A stretch of 64,000 nt of DNA from Ecdyonurus torrentis (taxonomy: Eukaryota; Arthropoda; Insecta; Ephemeroptera; Heptageniidae), in assembly GCA_949318235.1 (NCBI GenBank), contig OX439134.1, forward strand, positions 19,697,170 to 19,761,169. Direction: 5' to 3'. Each line of letters begins with the position of its first letter. The first letter of the stretch is position 1. The position numbers and the translations under genes were made by a program. The notes below the pieces were generated by a model. It was not told the DNA's origin. It ran no database searches and saw only the letters and a list, made by a program, of their open reading frames with translations. Of the stretch, positions 11,011-21,664 are shown one piece after another.

Positions 11011-11204
11011 TTTTCTTACTTTCACGGACCCCCTACCCACTCTACATTGCTCAAAATAGCTCTAAAAAACGCGACATTTTACTGGCTTTTTTCTGGCACA
11101 ATTGTCATATTTTTATCTCCATTTTTTCTATTTTTTAAATGGTTTAAACATTTTTTGTCACTTTTTTTGATATACAACTCATTGTATATTGGGACTGAAG
11201 AGGA
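11011..11204. repeat. Diverged 194-bp repeat, copy b (L1)
   Basis: Same orientation partner of 8796-8990. A poly-T of about 25 bases precedes it. Confidence 0.7.
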
Positions 11205-11532
11205 ATAACTATGTTGTATAAATATAGTATAAATATTATGTACAGTATATAATTTTTTATGTCGTTCCAATTTAACATCATTTATGCTATAATGACGTAT
11301 AAATACAGCATAAATTACGTAATTAATTCTTTCCGTGAAGGGGGTATAAACGTGTAACATATTATTACGAAAAGAAAGAAGCGTAAAATAATAATAATGA
11401 TATAAAATAGAAGAAAACAATCTAATTTCATTACAAAAAATTGATTAAAAACTCCGTAAAGAAATTTATGTGTGTGTGTATAATATATATATAACATTAT
11501 ATATAATGAAAAATAAGCACCTTTCACGGCCA

Positions 11533-11592
11533 CCGCGAGTGGCAAATGTCATGTGCTGTGAGCATTTCTTATCTTATTTGCCACTCGCGCGG
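11533..11592. other. Short hairpin, GCGAGTGGCAAAT stem (L1)
   Basis: CCGCGAGTGGCAAAT at 11533-11547 pairs with ATTTGCCACTCGCGCGG at 11576-11592 (one G bulge region), leaving a loop of about 28 bases. Length and loop are in the range of a pre-miRNA, but no other evidence of expression exists. The L2 copy is at about 37626-37685. Confidence 0.4.
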
Positions 11593-11627
11593 TTCATGAA
11601 AATTGCTTTTTTTTTACCACTGATGTT

Positions 11628-11726
11628 GTTCGTAAACCCTGTTCTCCTGCACCAAAAATGACGATCGCCTATGGTTATTCAAATGAAATGCGCATTTTTT
11701 GGTGCAAGAGAACAGGGTTTACGAAC
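11628..11726. mobile_element. 99-bp palindrome with GTTCGTAAACCCTGTTCTC arms (L1)
   Basis: GTTCGTAAACCCTGTTCTC at the left is the complement of GAGAACAGGGTTTACGAAC at the right, and pairing extends through TGCACCAAAAA; loop about 30 bases. The L2 copy is at about 37721-37819. Either a tiny transposon or a hairpin RNA locus; its neighbour at 11533 is a separate hairpin. Confidence 0.55.
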
Positions 11727-11934
11727 AGCATTATTTAGACGCGCGTCCAGCGATATATAAAAAGAGCGCCTGTTCACACAACATTTGATAGTTTATTTCC
11801 AAAGTGTATCTCGAGAAGTAAAAATGGTTTTTTGCATTGAGCATTATATTATAAGAAGAAGAAGATTGGCATTGTTTCATCATTTTTTAACTCAACCAGA
11901 AAAAAGTTTGAAAAACAAGGTCTGAGATATTTTT

Positions 11935-12483
11935 ACGTGTAAAGCCGTAAATCTTGAGCGCATACAAGGTCGTACTACTCGATTTATTTTAGGTTATTCA
12001 AGGTCCTCTAAGTGTGATAACAGTATTTTAAGAGTATAAAAATGCTAGTTGCAAAGTATCGCTGATGGTTTTTGGAAAAACATTGATATCAAATTCTTAT
12101 CATCGTGTTTTTCAAATAAATATGACCTTAATGTTTTTTATGTATAAATAAATTAAATACTAAAGGCACTCTTTCTTGCGTGGTAGTTCTATTACTTAGG
12201 ATTGTCCAAGGGGCGACTCCAGTTCATTTTTTCCCTGAGTTGTTTCTTTATATAACTCTTTTCCAGTTATGGCAAGAACCCTTCCATTGTAATCAATAAC
12301 CACTTGTCTATATTTGTTAAATATGCATTTTTATATTATTTATTGACGAAGTAGTTTTTCTGATAAAGGTGTGAGATCACATCCAATGTATTGGTTTTTT
12401 CTCATCACCCGTTGGGTTACTTGTTGTTTTTGTCTTGTACACTCACATTTTAAACCTAATAAAGAACTATTATTAATAATATT
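11935..12483 (+). mobile_element. 5'-truncated LINE relic (non-LTR retrotransposon 3' end), L1
   Basis: At 11947 one frame reads VNLERIQGRTTRFILGYSRS, matching the conserved region after the reverse transcriptase domain of non-LTR retrotransposons, where LE(R/K)IQ-RR-T-R-ILG is typical. Stops and shifts lie on both sides, so it is a dead remnant. The unit ends with AATAAAGAACTATTATTAAT, typical of a LINE 3' terminus with a short ATT-type tail. The clade (CR1/L2/Jockey-like) cannot be fixed from so little. Confidence 0.65.
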
Positions 12484-12529
12484 AGCGGGCAGTATATTAC
12501 ACATACGGAAATAATAAATTACGTAATTT

Positions 12530-12590
12530 ATGCTGAATTTATGTCATTACACACAGCATAAATTACAGCATAAATTACAGCATAAATTAT
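12530..12590. repeat. Short tandem CAGCATAAATTA repeat (L1)
   Basis: CAGCATAAATTA occurs three times in a row (two in L2 near 38647), next to an inverted form TAATTTATGCTG. The same word is scattered near 10090-10150 and 11275-11320. Confidence 0.65.
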
Positions 12591-12812
12591 ATAGAACAAT
12601 ATAAATAATTATGCTCCAGATAGAACATAATAATTTTGCTACGTATATGACATAGTTATATTATATGAAGTGTTGCATAGATTGTGCCTGTATTGAACAA
12701 ATAAGCTATAGCATTTAATTATTACGCGTATTTGTTATTTTTGTACCTGTTCTGGACCTCTTTACTTTTTATTATTAGTATTTGATTTAATAACTACACA
12801 CTCGATGATGTG

Positions 12813-12829
12813 AGGGAGGGGGGGGGGGG
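12813..12829. repeat. Poly-G tract (L1)
   Basis: A run of G broken once by A. The homologue in L2 (near 38898-38909) is shorter by about one base. Confidence 0.9.
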
Positions 12830-13449
12830 GCTATTGCGTACACCAGGCTCATACTGAAGCCAAGATGTACGCAACCTGTCACTACCCAAAACATTGTGAC
12901 TTTTTTTTTTTTTTTTACTAGAAGGTGAGTTGATGACTATTGTGGCACACCTACTCCGTTAGGGTCACGTCCTTTTCTGAGCGCGGTGTGACACTTAATC
13001 TCAGTGTAATAAAGTAATAAAGTAGTAGTAATAATGTAGTAAAGCCGGATGCCCATAGTTACCGAGGCAATTATTATTATTTATTATGAGTATGTGAATT
13101 ATTATATATTGTCAATATATAAATACAGGTTGTATCAACGTGCGTATATAATGAAGAGCGAGAGAGATTGAATTTTTTTCTGAAAATTATATTTTAATAT
13201 ATGTTAAAAGTGCAAATTATTTCAACATTTCTTTTCATTTCGAATAGCTTACCATTAACGTTTCTATTACACATTTTTATTTGTATATGTTTTTATGTTT
13301 TAAAAACTTCTTTTGTTTTCCGTATTTAAATATATTGCGTCCTGTCAAGTAATCGTAAAAAACATGCTCATGAAAAGTAGCTATAGGTTTTCTCTTATAT
13401 TTTTGAAAGGTCAGAAGTTTTATCTCTTGAACTCATGCATATAAGAAAG

Positions 13450-13700
13450 TGACCGACTACATGGTCTAGTGGTTCACGCATCCTACTTGCATTCAAAAGG
13501 TCGCGGGTTTGATCCCAGCCACCGACAAGGCTTTTACGAAAGCCTAGCGAGGGTAGGGAATTTATTGCTTGGAGATTCGGGAAAACAAAATCAACCTTTC
13601 CAACCAACCACGGTCTCCTCAGTCTGTTATGGTGAATGCCGGGATGTTTGTCAGGACGTAACCATTACTTGTTTCGTATAAAACCACACAAACACATAAA
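13450..13700 (+). mobile_element. tRNA-derived SINE, L1
   Basis: A tRNA-like head carries an RNA polymerase III A box (TGGTCTAGTGG, 13462-13472) and B box (GGTTTGATCCC, 13506-13516) at tRNA-like spacing, but the acceptor and anticodon stems do not close, so it is not a functional tRNA gene. A non-tRNA body of about 170 bases follows, ending near an A-rich ACACAAACACATAAACAAAT tail. One copy per L unit; no target duplication could be defined. Confidence 0.8.
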
Positions 13701-13946
13701 CAAATGTTTTTTGAAGATTAGGGGTGTAAAAATGCAGTTGGGTAACTGTCAGGACCTCACTAAGGTTAATAAGTTTAGCATAAAGGGCTAAAATTCGACT
13801 ACTAAGTTAACAACGTAATTTGGCGATTGAAAAGAAAGTCTTATTTCGCCATAAGAATGTGTGTCTTTCTCTCTGCCAACAACACTGGAAAATTCAATAT
13901 GTGCGAGTAATAATTTTTTTCCTCATTATTACAGTTTATATATCAA

Positions 13947-13949
<3 letters not shown>

Positions 13950-13996
<47 letters not shown>
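13950..13996. repeat. (TA)n microsatellite, L1
   Basis: About 23 TA repeats; the L2 homologue is at 40040-40088. Confidence 0.95.
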
Positions 13997-13998
<2 letters not shown>

Positions 13999-14105
13999 CG
14001 CATAAGAAATATTTCTAGTGCAAAATCTACCGTGGTGGATGGGTCCTGAACTTATCTAAATCAAAAAAAGGTGACTATAAAAATCGGCGGAGAAAAATGC
14101 TTGAA

Positions 14106-14216
14106 GCCATAGACCACATAAAACAACATGTGCTTTTTAATGAATAAACACGAAATGGGATCTTCAAAACTGATGACAATTTTTACCAGAATGTTAATAA
14201 TGTAGCCCCACGAGAG
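14106..14216. repeat. Dispersed 110-bp repeat, copy b (L1)
   Basis: Second, diverged copy of the repeat at 2866-2975, in the same orientation. The L2 homologue is 40198-40308. It is followed by GC-rich sequence containing GGGGACGGGGGAGGGGGCAG. Confidence 0.8.
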
Positions 14217-14474
14217 GGGCGACACCAGGGAACATTTTCCAGTGTGGGGACGGGGGAGGGGGCAGCCCGCTGCAGGCCAAATTTTTTTTAGGGGCACGCC
14301 CCTTTTTGGGAAAAACGCAAAAATAGTATACTTGAGAAAATAGTTTTAAAACTATTCTAGTTTGATTTTTTAATTTACTTTTATCGCATTTTTTTCCACC
14401 CTTATTTAACGACGTTGGAAAATAAGTGCAAATTTTTAACTGAAAACTTTTTTTTTAAAAAAGTATAAAATAAT

Positions 14475-14660
<186 letters not shown>

Positions 14661-15081
14661 TATATTTGTATTTCATATTTTTGAAATTCCAAATCTATGT
14701 TTTAAATTTTATCTTATTACAGAGTAACCACAAGAATTTTTTAGGTTAATATACGATTAGCAAGTCGTTTATTTTAAATGACAAATAATCCACCTCAATT
14801 TAGTATAAAAATTAAGCTGATATAAAAATAAAAAGTTTTATCCATAGGGCCTGATTTTTATCATAAATATAAAGCAAATGAAATTGTCGCATAAAATTTT
14901 CAATTGAGACTGGCGTGATGAAAATCTATAAGTTTTTCACTACATCACCTACAGAATTTTAAAAACCTTATAAAATAATAAGACTTTTAAACAAAAATTG
15001 GTTCAAAATAATGCACATAAAATTATAAAAGCAAGAACATGAAACATTAGATTTAACGGAGCTCATCGCGGTTTAGCGCAC

Positions 15082-15235
15082 GGGGAAAGCTAATTTAAGA
15101 GTCCCCCAGTCCCCTAATTTAACATTACGCTGATGAGGAAAAACACATCTTTTACGACTTTTTAAGAAACTAATCCACCGATTCCGGAGATATTAAACAT
15201 TTTTTTGCACGTGTTTTTAGATACTGTATATCAAA
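15082..15235. repeat. Dispersed repeat, copy b of 6871-7050
   Basis: Diverged second copy in the same orientation, with homologue in L2 near 41045. No terminal repeats identified. Confidence 0.5.
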
Positions 15236-16095
15236 TGCCAAAGAATTTTTAACCCAATAGCCTTTAATCTGTGATCAATATAAGATTAAAAAAATAATAA
15301 TAAGTAAATGAAAACGTAGAACTCCTCGAAATGTTCAAATTTATTTTATAGAGCTTGTTTCTTGCAAGTGGTCCATTATTGTTATTTTGCTAATTTTTCC
15401 TCACTAGTTTATGAGGGACGAATGCGCGGGGGGGCGAAGAAAGTAAAATAATTATAAGCAGGTACTATACTTAGTAGTGGTGTATTTTTATTGTTACCAT
15501 TTTTATTGAAGTTCAGATTACTGTACCCAAAAATGAAATTCAAAAAATTGTATCTCAAAAACTATCATCACAATTGAACAGAGCGTCAAAAAGTGTTGGA
15601 AAATCTCCTTTGCTTATTCTATATTTGAAATCCGATTTTGACCCACTTTGAATTTTTTTACACGGGTTAAAGAAAATACTAAATATTAATTTTTAATGAA
15701 AAATAGCTTTCAAATGTTTTCCAGAACGCATTTGCCGAGAAAAAAATTACAAATTGACCCATTTTAATTTTAATATATGCAATATCTTTAAAAATAATTT
15801 TTTTCTTTGTAAAAATATCCTTAAAATTGTTTTAATTAAATCTCAAATTCATTAAAAGAATAGATATGCAGATTACGCTGATATTTTGTTGAGAAGTTGA
15901 TCAATTTAATTTTGCACAAGGTGGAGTTTAGATAATTAATATTCTTTGGTTCATTTAAGCTAAAAAATGTCATAATTGAGTGTTACGACAAAAATACTAC
16001 CCTAAACTAAGGCCTTAAAAAATAAAATGAATGTATTATAGTTTAAAAAAAATGCGCTGTATACCTGCGATTTTTTATTTCATTTTTTGGAGATG

Positions 16096-16225
16096 TTTTT
16101 TTTTTTTTTTTTTTTTTTTTTTTCTTTTCTTATCTTTTTTTTTTTTTGCTTTCTCTTTATTTTTCCTCTTTTTTTCCGCCCACGTTTACCGTTTGCGGAG
16201 GGAAGGGCGATCCCCCCCCCCCCTG
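16096..16225. repeat. Long T-rich pyrimidine tract and C-run at the L1 end
   Basis: Nearly uninterrupted pyrimidines (T-runs with CTTTTC blocks) followed by a poly-C at 16212-16223. In L2 (42062-42189) both runs differ in length. This marks the right edge of unit L, about 20 bases before the L-to-S joint. Confidence 0.85.
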
Positions 16226-16496
16226 GATCTGCTCTTGAAAATTATGCAACATTAGTTTTAGTTGTAAAATTAAATTAAATATGTGTTTTTAATTAAATAT
16301 AAATTTTCTCTTACAATTTTACAATCATAGCAAAATAATAATAGTAAAATAAGGGAAAACAGCTACTGCGAGATTTGACTAAAAAATTGTAAAGAAAAGT
16401 ACATCTGAAATTTTGCACAGTGATACATTTGGATAGGTTGTCTTCTAACATGACGTACTACATTTTATTTTAGTATTGAAAATTAACTATGCTGTA

Positions 16497-16616
16497 CAGC
16501 TCTGGCCAAAAGTTTCCGAACGTGGCAGCGGCGGTCGCTGTGTTTTCTCATAAAGATAACATAGCGTGGTTGCGGGTTGCCTATGCAAATCGTTCGGGAA
16601 CTTTTGGCCAGAGCTG
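16497..16616. mobile_element. 120-bp Tc1/mariner-like miniature element, S1 copy
   Basis: CAGCTCTGGCCAAAAGTTTC at the left end and its near-complement at the right, flanked by TA on both sides, as in Tc1/mariner elements. It lies about 106 bases upstream of exon B in every S unit. It encodes nothing. Confidence 0.85.
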
Positions 16617-16722
16617 TACATCAAAAGTCTGTACTTTACATGCAGAGGTTTAATTACGCAGTGTGATGTGAGAGTGTCAAATGTTCAGTTGTCTAAATTT
16701 GTTTGCTTGTTTTTGCTTACAG

Positions 16723-16821
16723 ATGAGGAGAAGTCCGTAGTGGACCCTGCTGTGAGTTGTGCAGATAAGCAGACCACCAAGATTAAACAGCTGCCGATTG
16801 TGAACGCCACACTACAAGATC
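16723..16821 (+). CDS. Exon B (99 bp, phase 1-1), S1 copy
   Basis: The acceptor TTTTTGCTTACAG and donor CGTAAGTG flank exactly 99 bases. Reading with two bases of the first codon inside the exon gives (D)EEKSVVDPAVSCADKQTT then KIKQLPIVNATLQD; the exon ends one base into the next codon. Length divisible by three and equal phases make it a cassette exon: it can be skipped, included, or repeated without shifting frame, and a B-B junction would make a His codon. The segment is charged, with one Cys and one possible N-glycosylation motif (NAT), and has no membrane segment. Exon A ends in the phase it needs. A Tc1-like miniature element lies 106 bases upstream and a poly-T of 42 bases lies about 115 bases downstream. 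I do not recognise the family. Confidence 0.55.
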
Positions 16822-16936
16822 GTAAGTGTTGCCTGCCCTCCTTATTCAACTTCAAGTTGTCCCTTTCACACACAACACATTTAAATTGAATTATTTTCTG
16901 TCAATATACATATTACTTAAATTTGATTTTGATTAC

Positions 16937-16937
<1 letters not shown>

Positions 16938-16979
<42 letters not shown>
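16938..16979. repeat. Poly-T tract after exon B, S1
   Basis: 42 consecutive T. Homologues: S2 23820-23858 (39), S3 42915-42953 (39), S4 49326-49350 (25), S5 55426-55452 (27). Confidence 0.97.
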
Positions 16980-16981
<2 letters not shown>

Positions 16982-17232
16982 ATGAGCTAAACTTTTTCTT
17001 CTAATCAAATGGTGAATTATCCATCAATTATGTGCATGAACGGATAAAAAAATTACTACATACATAACTTATGCTGCAGTATAGTAAAGGAATGTGGTTA
17101 TTTTGAAACTTTATTAATTGTATGTGTATAGTATATCACATAAATTATTAAAGAAATTTTGCTTAAATTGATCATAATTATTGTACGTAATTTTTTTTAT
17201 CTATAGCATGAAATGGTTTTAAACAATATATA

Positions 17233-17336
17233 GGGTGTATGTGCATGATGTCATACTGAATTTACTGTGACGCCATACTGGAGCATTAAATAACATTGCT
17301 TAGAATAAGACAAAGTTGATTTTTGGCTTGAAAATT

Positions 17337-17370
<34 letters not shown>

Positions 17371-17536
17371 AATACTTGAAAACATTCTTTTAACAGTATC
17401 ATATTGCTCTCAAAAATATTGCTAAAGTGTTTTTAAACTATAGCAAACTATGTCATTTTACAATGCCAGCTCATGCTCATATTATTTATTGTAGTGCTCA
17501 AATTTGGCGTCAACTTTTATATGTTCGCAACCACCA
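17233..17536. mobile_element. Family T1 element with internal poly-T, S1
   Basis: Starts TATA then GGGTGTATGTGCATGATG, contains the family words CGCCATACTGGAGCATTAAA and a poly-T at 17340-17369, and ends in a decayed GCAACCACCA followed by TATA. Copies: S2 24110-24407, S3 about 43206-43509, S5 from about 55704. In S4 only its first 70 bases survive, up to a deletion at about 49670. Confidence 0.7.
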
Positions 17537-17819
17537 TATATATTTTTAAAAAACATGTTTATATATTTTTTGTTATGTGTAGAAATTTGTGATTATATAC
17601 TTATTTATTTATTTTGGTAGATAATATTTTTGCATTATAATTATTTTACTATTGAATTGTCAACCGTTCTTTATCTATTGAAATTGCATGTTTTTGCGGT
17701 GTTGTTAATTGTTATTTTTGTTGTTTTTAATTTGACGTAATTTTAATTTACAAGTTAAAGTCTGCATTTTTTTTTTATTGACTATCGGACGGTTCAAAAT
17801 AAAAATATTTTGATACTGG

Positions 17820-18094
17820 CATATATGGAGTCGATACCGAAATTTTCGATACCGATACGATACCGATATTTTTAAATTTTCCCGATACCGATACCGATAC
17901 GATACTGCTCAAAAAAATTTGCTCCGATACGATACCGATACGATACCGATATTTTCCGATACTTTTTCGATATTTTTGCTATATCTCATACTTGCACTAC
18001 AAACTACATATTGCACTACAAATTTCATTTTTTTTTCCACCTTTGAGACATAAAAATTGGTATCATAAAATCCATGCATATTTTTGCCACATTT

Positions 18095-18134
<40 letters not shown>

Positions 18135-19282
18135 TTCATTTATATTTACTTATTTACTCACTTATTTATTTATTTTATTCTAATGTTCGTTTGTTAAACT
18201 AAAATGACTAAAAAAATTACAGTAGATTTAAAAAATATATATACTGTATTTCATTCGTTTAATGAAATTATACGATTAGAATATCCTCTACTGTTTCCAA
18301 GCACTTTTGTTAATTATTTACAAATTAGCAATCTCTTTATTTCGTATAGAAGTAATTTTCAAATATTTAATAAATTTAATTTTTTTTTCATGGTATTTTT
18401 TTAATTTGCTAAAGTAAACAGGTATCATTATAGCTTTCGTATTTATTTTATTGGCTCAAATCATCCCCGCTAAACCAAAGGGGTTAAAGTCCAAAATTCC
18501 CCTCTGGTCGTAAAAATCCTTTGATTTTGTAAACTTTTTAAAAATTTAACCTTGTAAAAAATTTGTACAAAGACATTAACGGAAGTATGCTACATCTTTT
18601 GTAATTTGTAATGCATTGAATTTATATACAATTGCAGTGATTTAAAATGTCAATCATTGACTATATTTTATTGTGATTTCTACCGGCGCTTTAGTCATTA
18701 GGAGAGATCATAGATAGAGTACTGTACGACCACACGACGGATTTCTCAGAAACTTGGCGACAGTCGATCGCTCATTTTTTTTTTTTTTTTTTTTTTTTTC
18801 ATAAAAAGAAGAAAAAGTTTTAACACCGTTTTCTTTATTTTTATTGTATGTAAAATTTAAAAAAATACTTTTTACCTGGTGGCTTTATATATAATAATAT
18901 ATATATAATATATAATATATAGTATAAAATAAAAATACTGTGCACGGCGCCCTACCCTGTTGTTATAGCACAATGAAAAATAAAGGAGTGAATTTTATTG
19001 TCCAAGTACGAAAGATAGATAATCAGTGGAATGTACTCGTTGCTTCCTTTTTTTTTTTTTTTTTGTATTTTACTATTTTTACTTTTATTTTATGAGAGAG
19101 AGCAAAAGTCTCAAAGTATCGAAAAAAAGTATCGAAATTCGACGATATTTTGCTGATATCGGTGACCGATATCGATATTCGATACTGAGTTTAAAAAAGG
19201 CCCCGATACGATACCGATACGATAAAAGTATCGGTATAGTATCGAATATCGTATCGCAGTCGATACCGATACTCCATGACTG
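17820..19282. mobile_element. 1.46-kb CGATAC-rich transposon-like insertion, S1
   Basis: S2 and S5 have the uninterrupted site (GATACTGGCATAATATATA). In S1 the site is split, with TGGCAT on both sides (3-6 bp duplication; exact length ambiguous). The ends CATATATGGAGTCGATACC and, complemented, CAGTCATGGAGTATCGG are related inverted termini, the latter hAT-like. Arrays of CGATAC/CGATACC fill 17830-17970 and 19110-19275. The interior contains (TTTA)n at about 18088-18180 and no recognisable transposase, so it is non-autonomous. Confidence 0.8.
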
Positions 19283-19394
19283 TGGCATAATATATAAGTG
19301 CGTCGCTTTAGACAATCATATCGTAGGCAGTGTAGCAATTAAACTAGAACCCCTAATTTTATACCCATTCTTGGACTTGATACCCAAAATTTCT

Positions 19395-19975
19395 CTAACG
19401 ATACTATAGTCTCACATTATATCGATATTGCCCACGATTACGATAGTTTTTCGATAACGATAACTCAAGGTCCATATATATATAAGAGGTTAGATGCTTC
19501 GGGAAAAGTTTTGGCCAAGGTTACGCAGCTTAAAGAAATTCACCAAAGACGTCATATCACCACTTGCATCTTGGTTCACCTTATCAGTGACGTAATTGGT
19601 GAACGGCATCGTATTGGCTTAGAACTAAGTAAAATCTATCGCAAAATGAAATCTAATTGCGCCAGCTTTGTGCTGCGCTCAACCTCTTTATTATAAAATG
19701 TTTTAAATCTTACTTCATGATTGCATATCCTGCCTCATTTATTATTATATATATTCTATATATTGCCTTTTTTTTTCTTTCGTATATTTAGTGTACTATT
19801 TTTGTGATTTTTTCTTTCTTTTTAAACATAAGTATCGTTATCGATGCGACGATACTATCGTCAATGTTTTGTTAAGTCGTAACAATAACGATACGTTTAT
19901 AAAACGATTAATCTATAACGCATCTACATAACCAAATATCATTAATACGATAATCGAAACCTAAACTATACTAAG
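19395..19975. mobile_element. CGATA-motif-rich block around a conserved short ORF, S1
   Basis: The left part (ACGATTACGATAGTTTTTCG, CGATAACGATAACTC) and the right part (GTATCGTTATCGATGCGACG, ACGATAATCGAAACC) are dense in CGATA words in both orientations, like the subterminal repeats of the neighbouring CGATAC element but different in detail. It is present in all S units (partly deleted in S3 and S4). Termini and target duplication were not resolved, so transposon origin is an inference. Confidence 0.45.
19511..19696 (+). other. Conserved short open frame inside the CGATA-rich block (S1)
   Basis: A 60-codon frame of balanced base composition (AKVTQLKEIHQRRHITTC... ...IYRKMKSNCASFVLR) is intact in S1, S3 (44700-44885) and S5 (56517-56702, with LSK to PST), frameshifted in S2 by CCAAAAGTACAATC, and truncated in S4. 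It also contains an imperfect inverted repeat (TTCACCAAAGACGTCA / TGACGTAATTGGTGAA). I recognise no domain; it may be the degraded core of a transposon rather than a gene. Confidence 0.2.
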
Positions 19976-20631
19976 ACTACCTTGTAGTATTACTAGCACG
20001 CGTTTTTTTTTATTATTATTTTTTTTAATAGCCCATAATAGATGTGATGGGATAAGAAAACAAAACAATAGAAGTTTTGGCAATTTCTTGTGAGTTATAT
20101 ATGATATTGCCGAACTATTTACAAGTTTGTGACAAAACTGTAATATACTGTATACTGCTAAGGTGAGAAATAAAAAATGAGAAATATTTGACACACACAC
20201 AGTTACGTGTTTTAAGACAGTGAAAGATTGAAAGAATATCTCAACACCAACATAATAAGCAGAAATTTTTATGTTTCAAAAAAAAAAAAAAAAAAAAAAA
20301 ATGCTAGCTGCAATGTGTCAATATATTGTAATAATAATTGCATTGATCATAAATCAATAGAATAATACTATATACAATATTCAGATAATATTATTTATTT
20401 CAAATAAGTATACAGTAAGAATATACACAGAAATCATAGGTTAGCATTTGTTATTATTTTCTTGTGTTTTTTTTACCATTTATTAGTGGTTGGATTTTTC
20501 TTCAAACTTGTTATGTTTTCATTCATTATAATTTATTACTTATTATTGAGCAACTATTATTATTTAAATTATTATAGTACCATTTTAAATAAATTATTAA
20601 TAATAATTATTGTGCTATTATCCAAAAGATA

Positions 20632-20930
20632 GAGTGTATGCACATGACGTAAAAATTAATTCACTTGGCCGCCATACTGGAGAAATGAAAAACATTGCTC
20701 AGCATAGGGCAAACTTCATTGTTTTGGCTATTTTTCTTTGCGAAAACAGCTAATTTTTTGTTAGTATTATTTTTCTCATATACTTGAGATATACTAATTC
20801 AACCTATTAATAACATCAATGCCTTCAAAAACATTACTTATAGTATTTTTAAACTGGCAAATTGAGTTATATTTCTATGCAACCCATGTTATTGAGTGAT
20901 CCAATATGACGTCGACTTTAACATGAATGT
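20632..20930. mobile_element. Family T1 element, S1 distal copy (complete)
   Basis: Starts GATA then GAGTGTATGCACATGACG with CGCCATACTGGAG and GCTCAGCATAGGGCAAACTT, and ends with ACGTCGACTTTAACATGAAT, a decayed GCATACACCC. Read in reverse it aligns with 5060-5356. In S2 and S5 only its left half remains, joined to unit L; in S3 and S4 another element is inserted in it. Confidence 0.75.
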
Positions 20931-21056
20931 ATAAATAAATAATAACTAAATAAGTTTGTTGATCAAAGGATTACATGCAAGTATTATAGCTCTTGTCACA
21001 GAAAAAAAAATCTATGTGGGCATTTAAATGAACTTATGCGTCAATTTGTCTTTGTC

Positions 21057-21082
21057 TTTTTTTTTTTTTTTTTTTTTTTTTT
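21057..21082. repeat. Poly-T tract, S1
   Basis: About 25 T after TTTGTCTT; homologues in S3 (46542-46572) and S4 (51403-51433) are longer. Confidence 0.9.
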
Positions 21083-21150
21083 GTTTTTTTTGTTAAATTT
21101 TTTAGTAATGTAAACCATTGTTCATTACCAAAATAAGAAGAGACTAAGGA

Positions 21151-21331
21151 CAGATTATTACAACCGTATGACCCCCCTTTTCTAGGATTCTTATCAAGAT
21201 ACAGAAATAAAATTAAACATACGTATTAACTTCAAAATTACAGTGCTCACCTGTATATTTTTGATGATTGTTTGTGGAAAAAGTGTTAAAAGGGGGGAGG
21301 GGGGGGGGAGATCCGGTTGTAAAAATCTGTG
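21151..21331. mobile_element. 181-bp inverted-repeat element with G-run (S1)
   Basis: CAGATTATTACAACCGTATG..CCCCCCTTTT at the left mirrors AAAAGGGGGG(A)G-run..CCGGTTGTAAAAATCTG at the right. The right arm has an extra G-run of variable length between copies. Homologues are at about 46632-46813 (S3) and 51492-51674 (S4). Confidence 0.65.
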
Positions 21332-21664
21332 TAGTTATTTTGGCTAGGGTATATTATTTATGTAATTTTCATTAATTTTATTTTTATTAATTGCATTTAA
21401 TTAATACAAAATTAGACAGGTAATTATTTGATAGATAGATTAATATGCAAGAAAAATAAACATGTTTTTGCAGACACAAACCTGATAAAGATTAAAAAAA
21501 AAATAATAACAATAAAAAATTAATGCAATTAAGTTATTGATATTATCCTTTTTTATGCCAGCATGTCATATTGTATCATATTAATTTGCCTTTCTTAATA
21601 TACTGTATGTAAAAGATATAATATATAAAATCTAATTATGCAGACTTGGTCACTTAATGATTTT

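Noticed and set aside
11079..11545. Antisense ORFs of 76-113 codons
   Set aside because: AT-rich sequence rich in Tyr, Ile and Phe overlapping a dispersed repeat; equal conservation of coding and non-coding flanks between L1 and L2.
13395..13681. ORFs on both strands and a possible tRNA gene at 13450
   Set aside because: A and B boxes are present but the tRNA stems do not form, and a SINE body follows; the ORFs are shadows of the SINE.
16566..16889. A 107-codon ORF repeated in every S unit as a gene
   Set aside because: It runs from inside the Tc1-like element through intron, exon B and the next intron. Only the 99 bases between the AG acceptor and GT donor have coding character.
16938..16979. 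Poly-T runs as RNA polymerase III terminators or poly(A) tails of processed genes
   Set aside because: No upstream A/B boxes or reverse-oriented gene copy accompany most of them; they vary freely in length and some lie inside miniature elements.
17820..19282. CGATAC arrays as a CRISPR array or satellite
   Set aside because: The words are contiguous or irregular with no unique spacers of constant length, and they sit at the ends of an insertion with flanking duplication.
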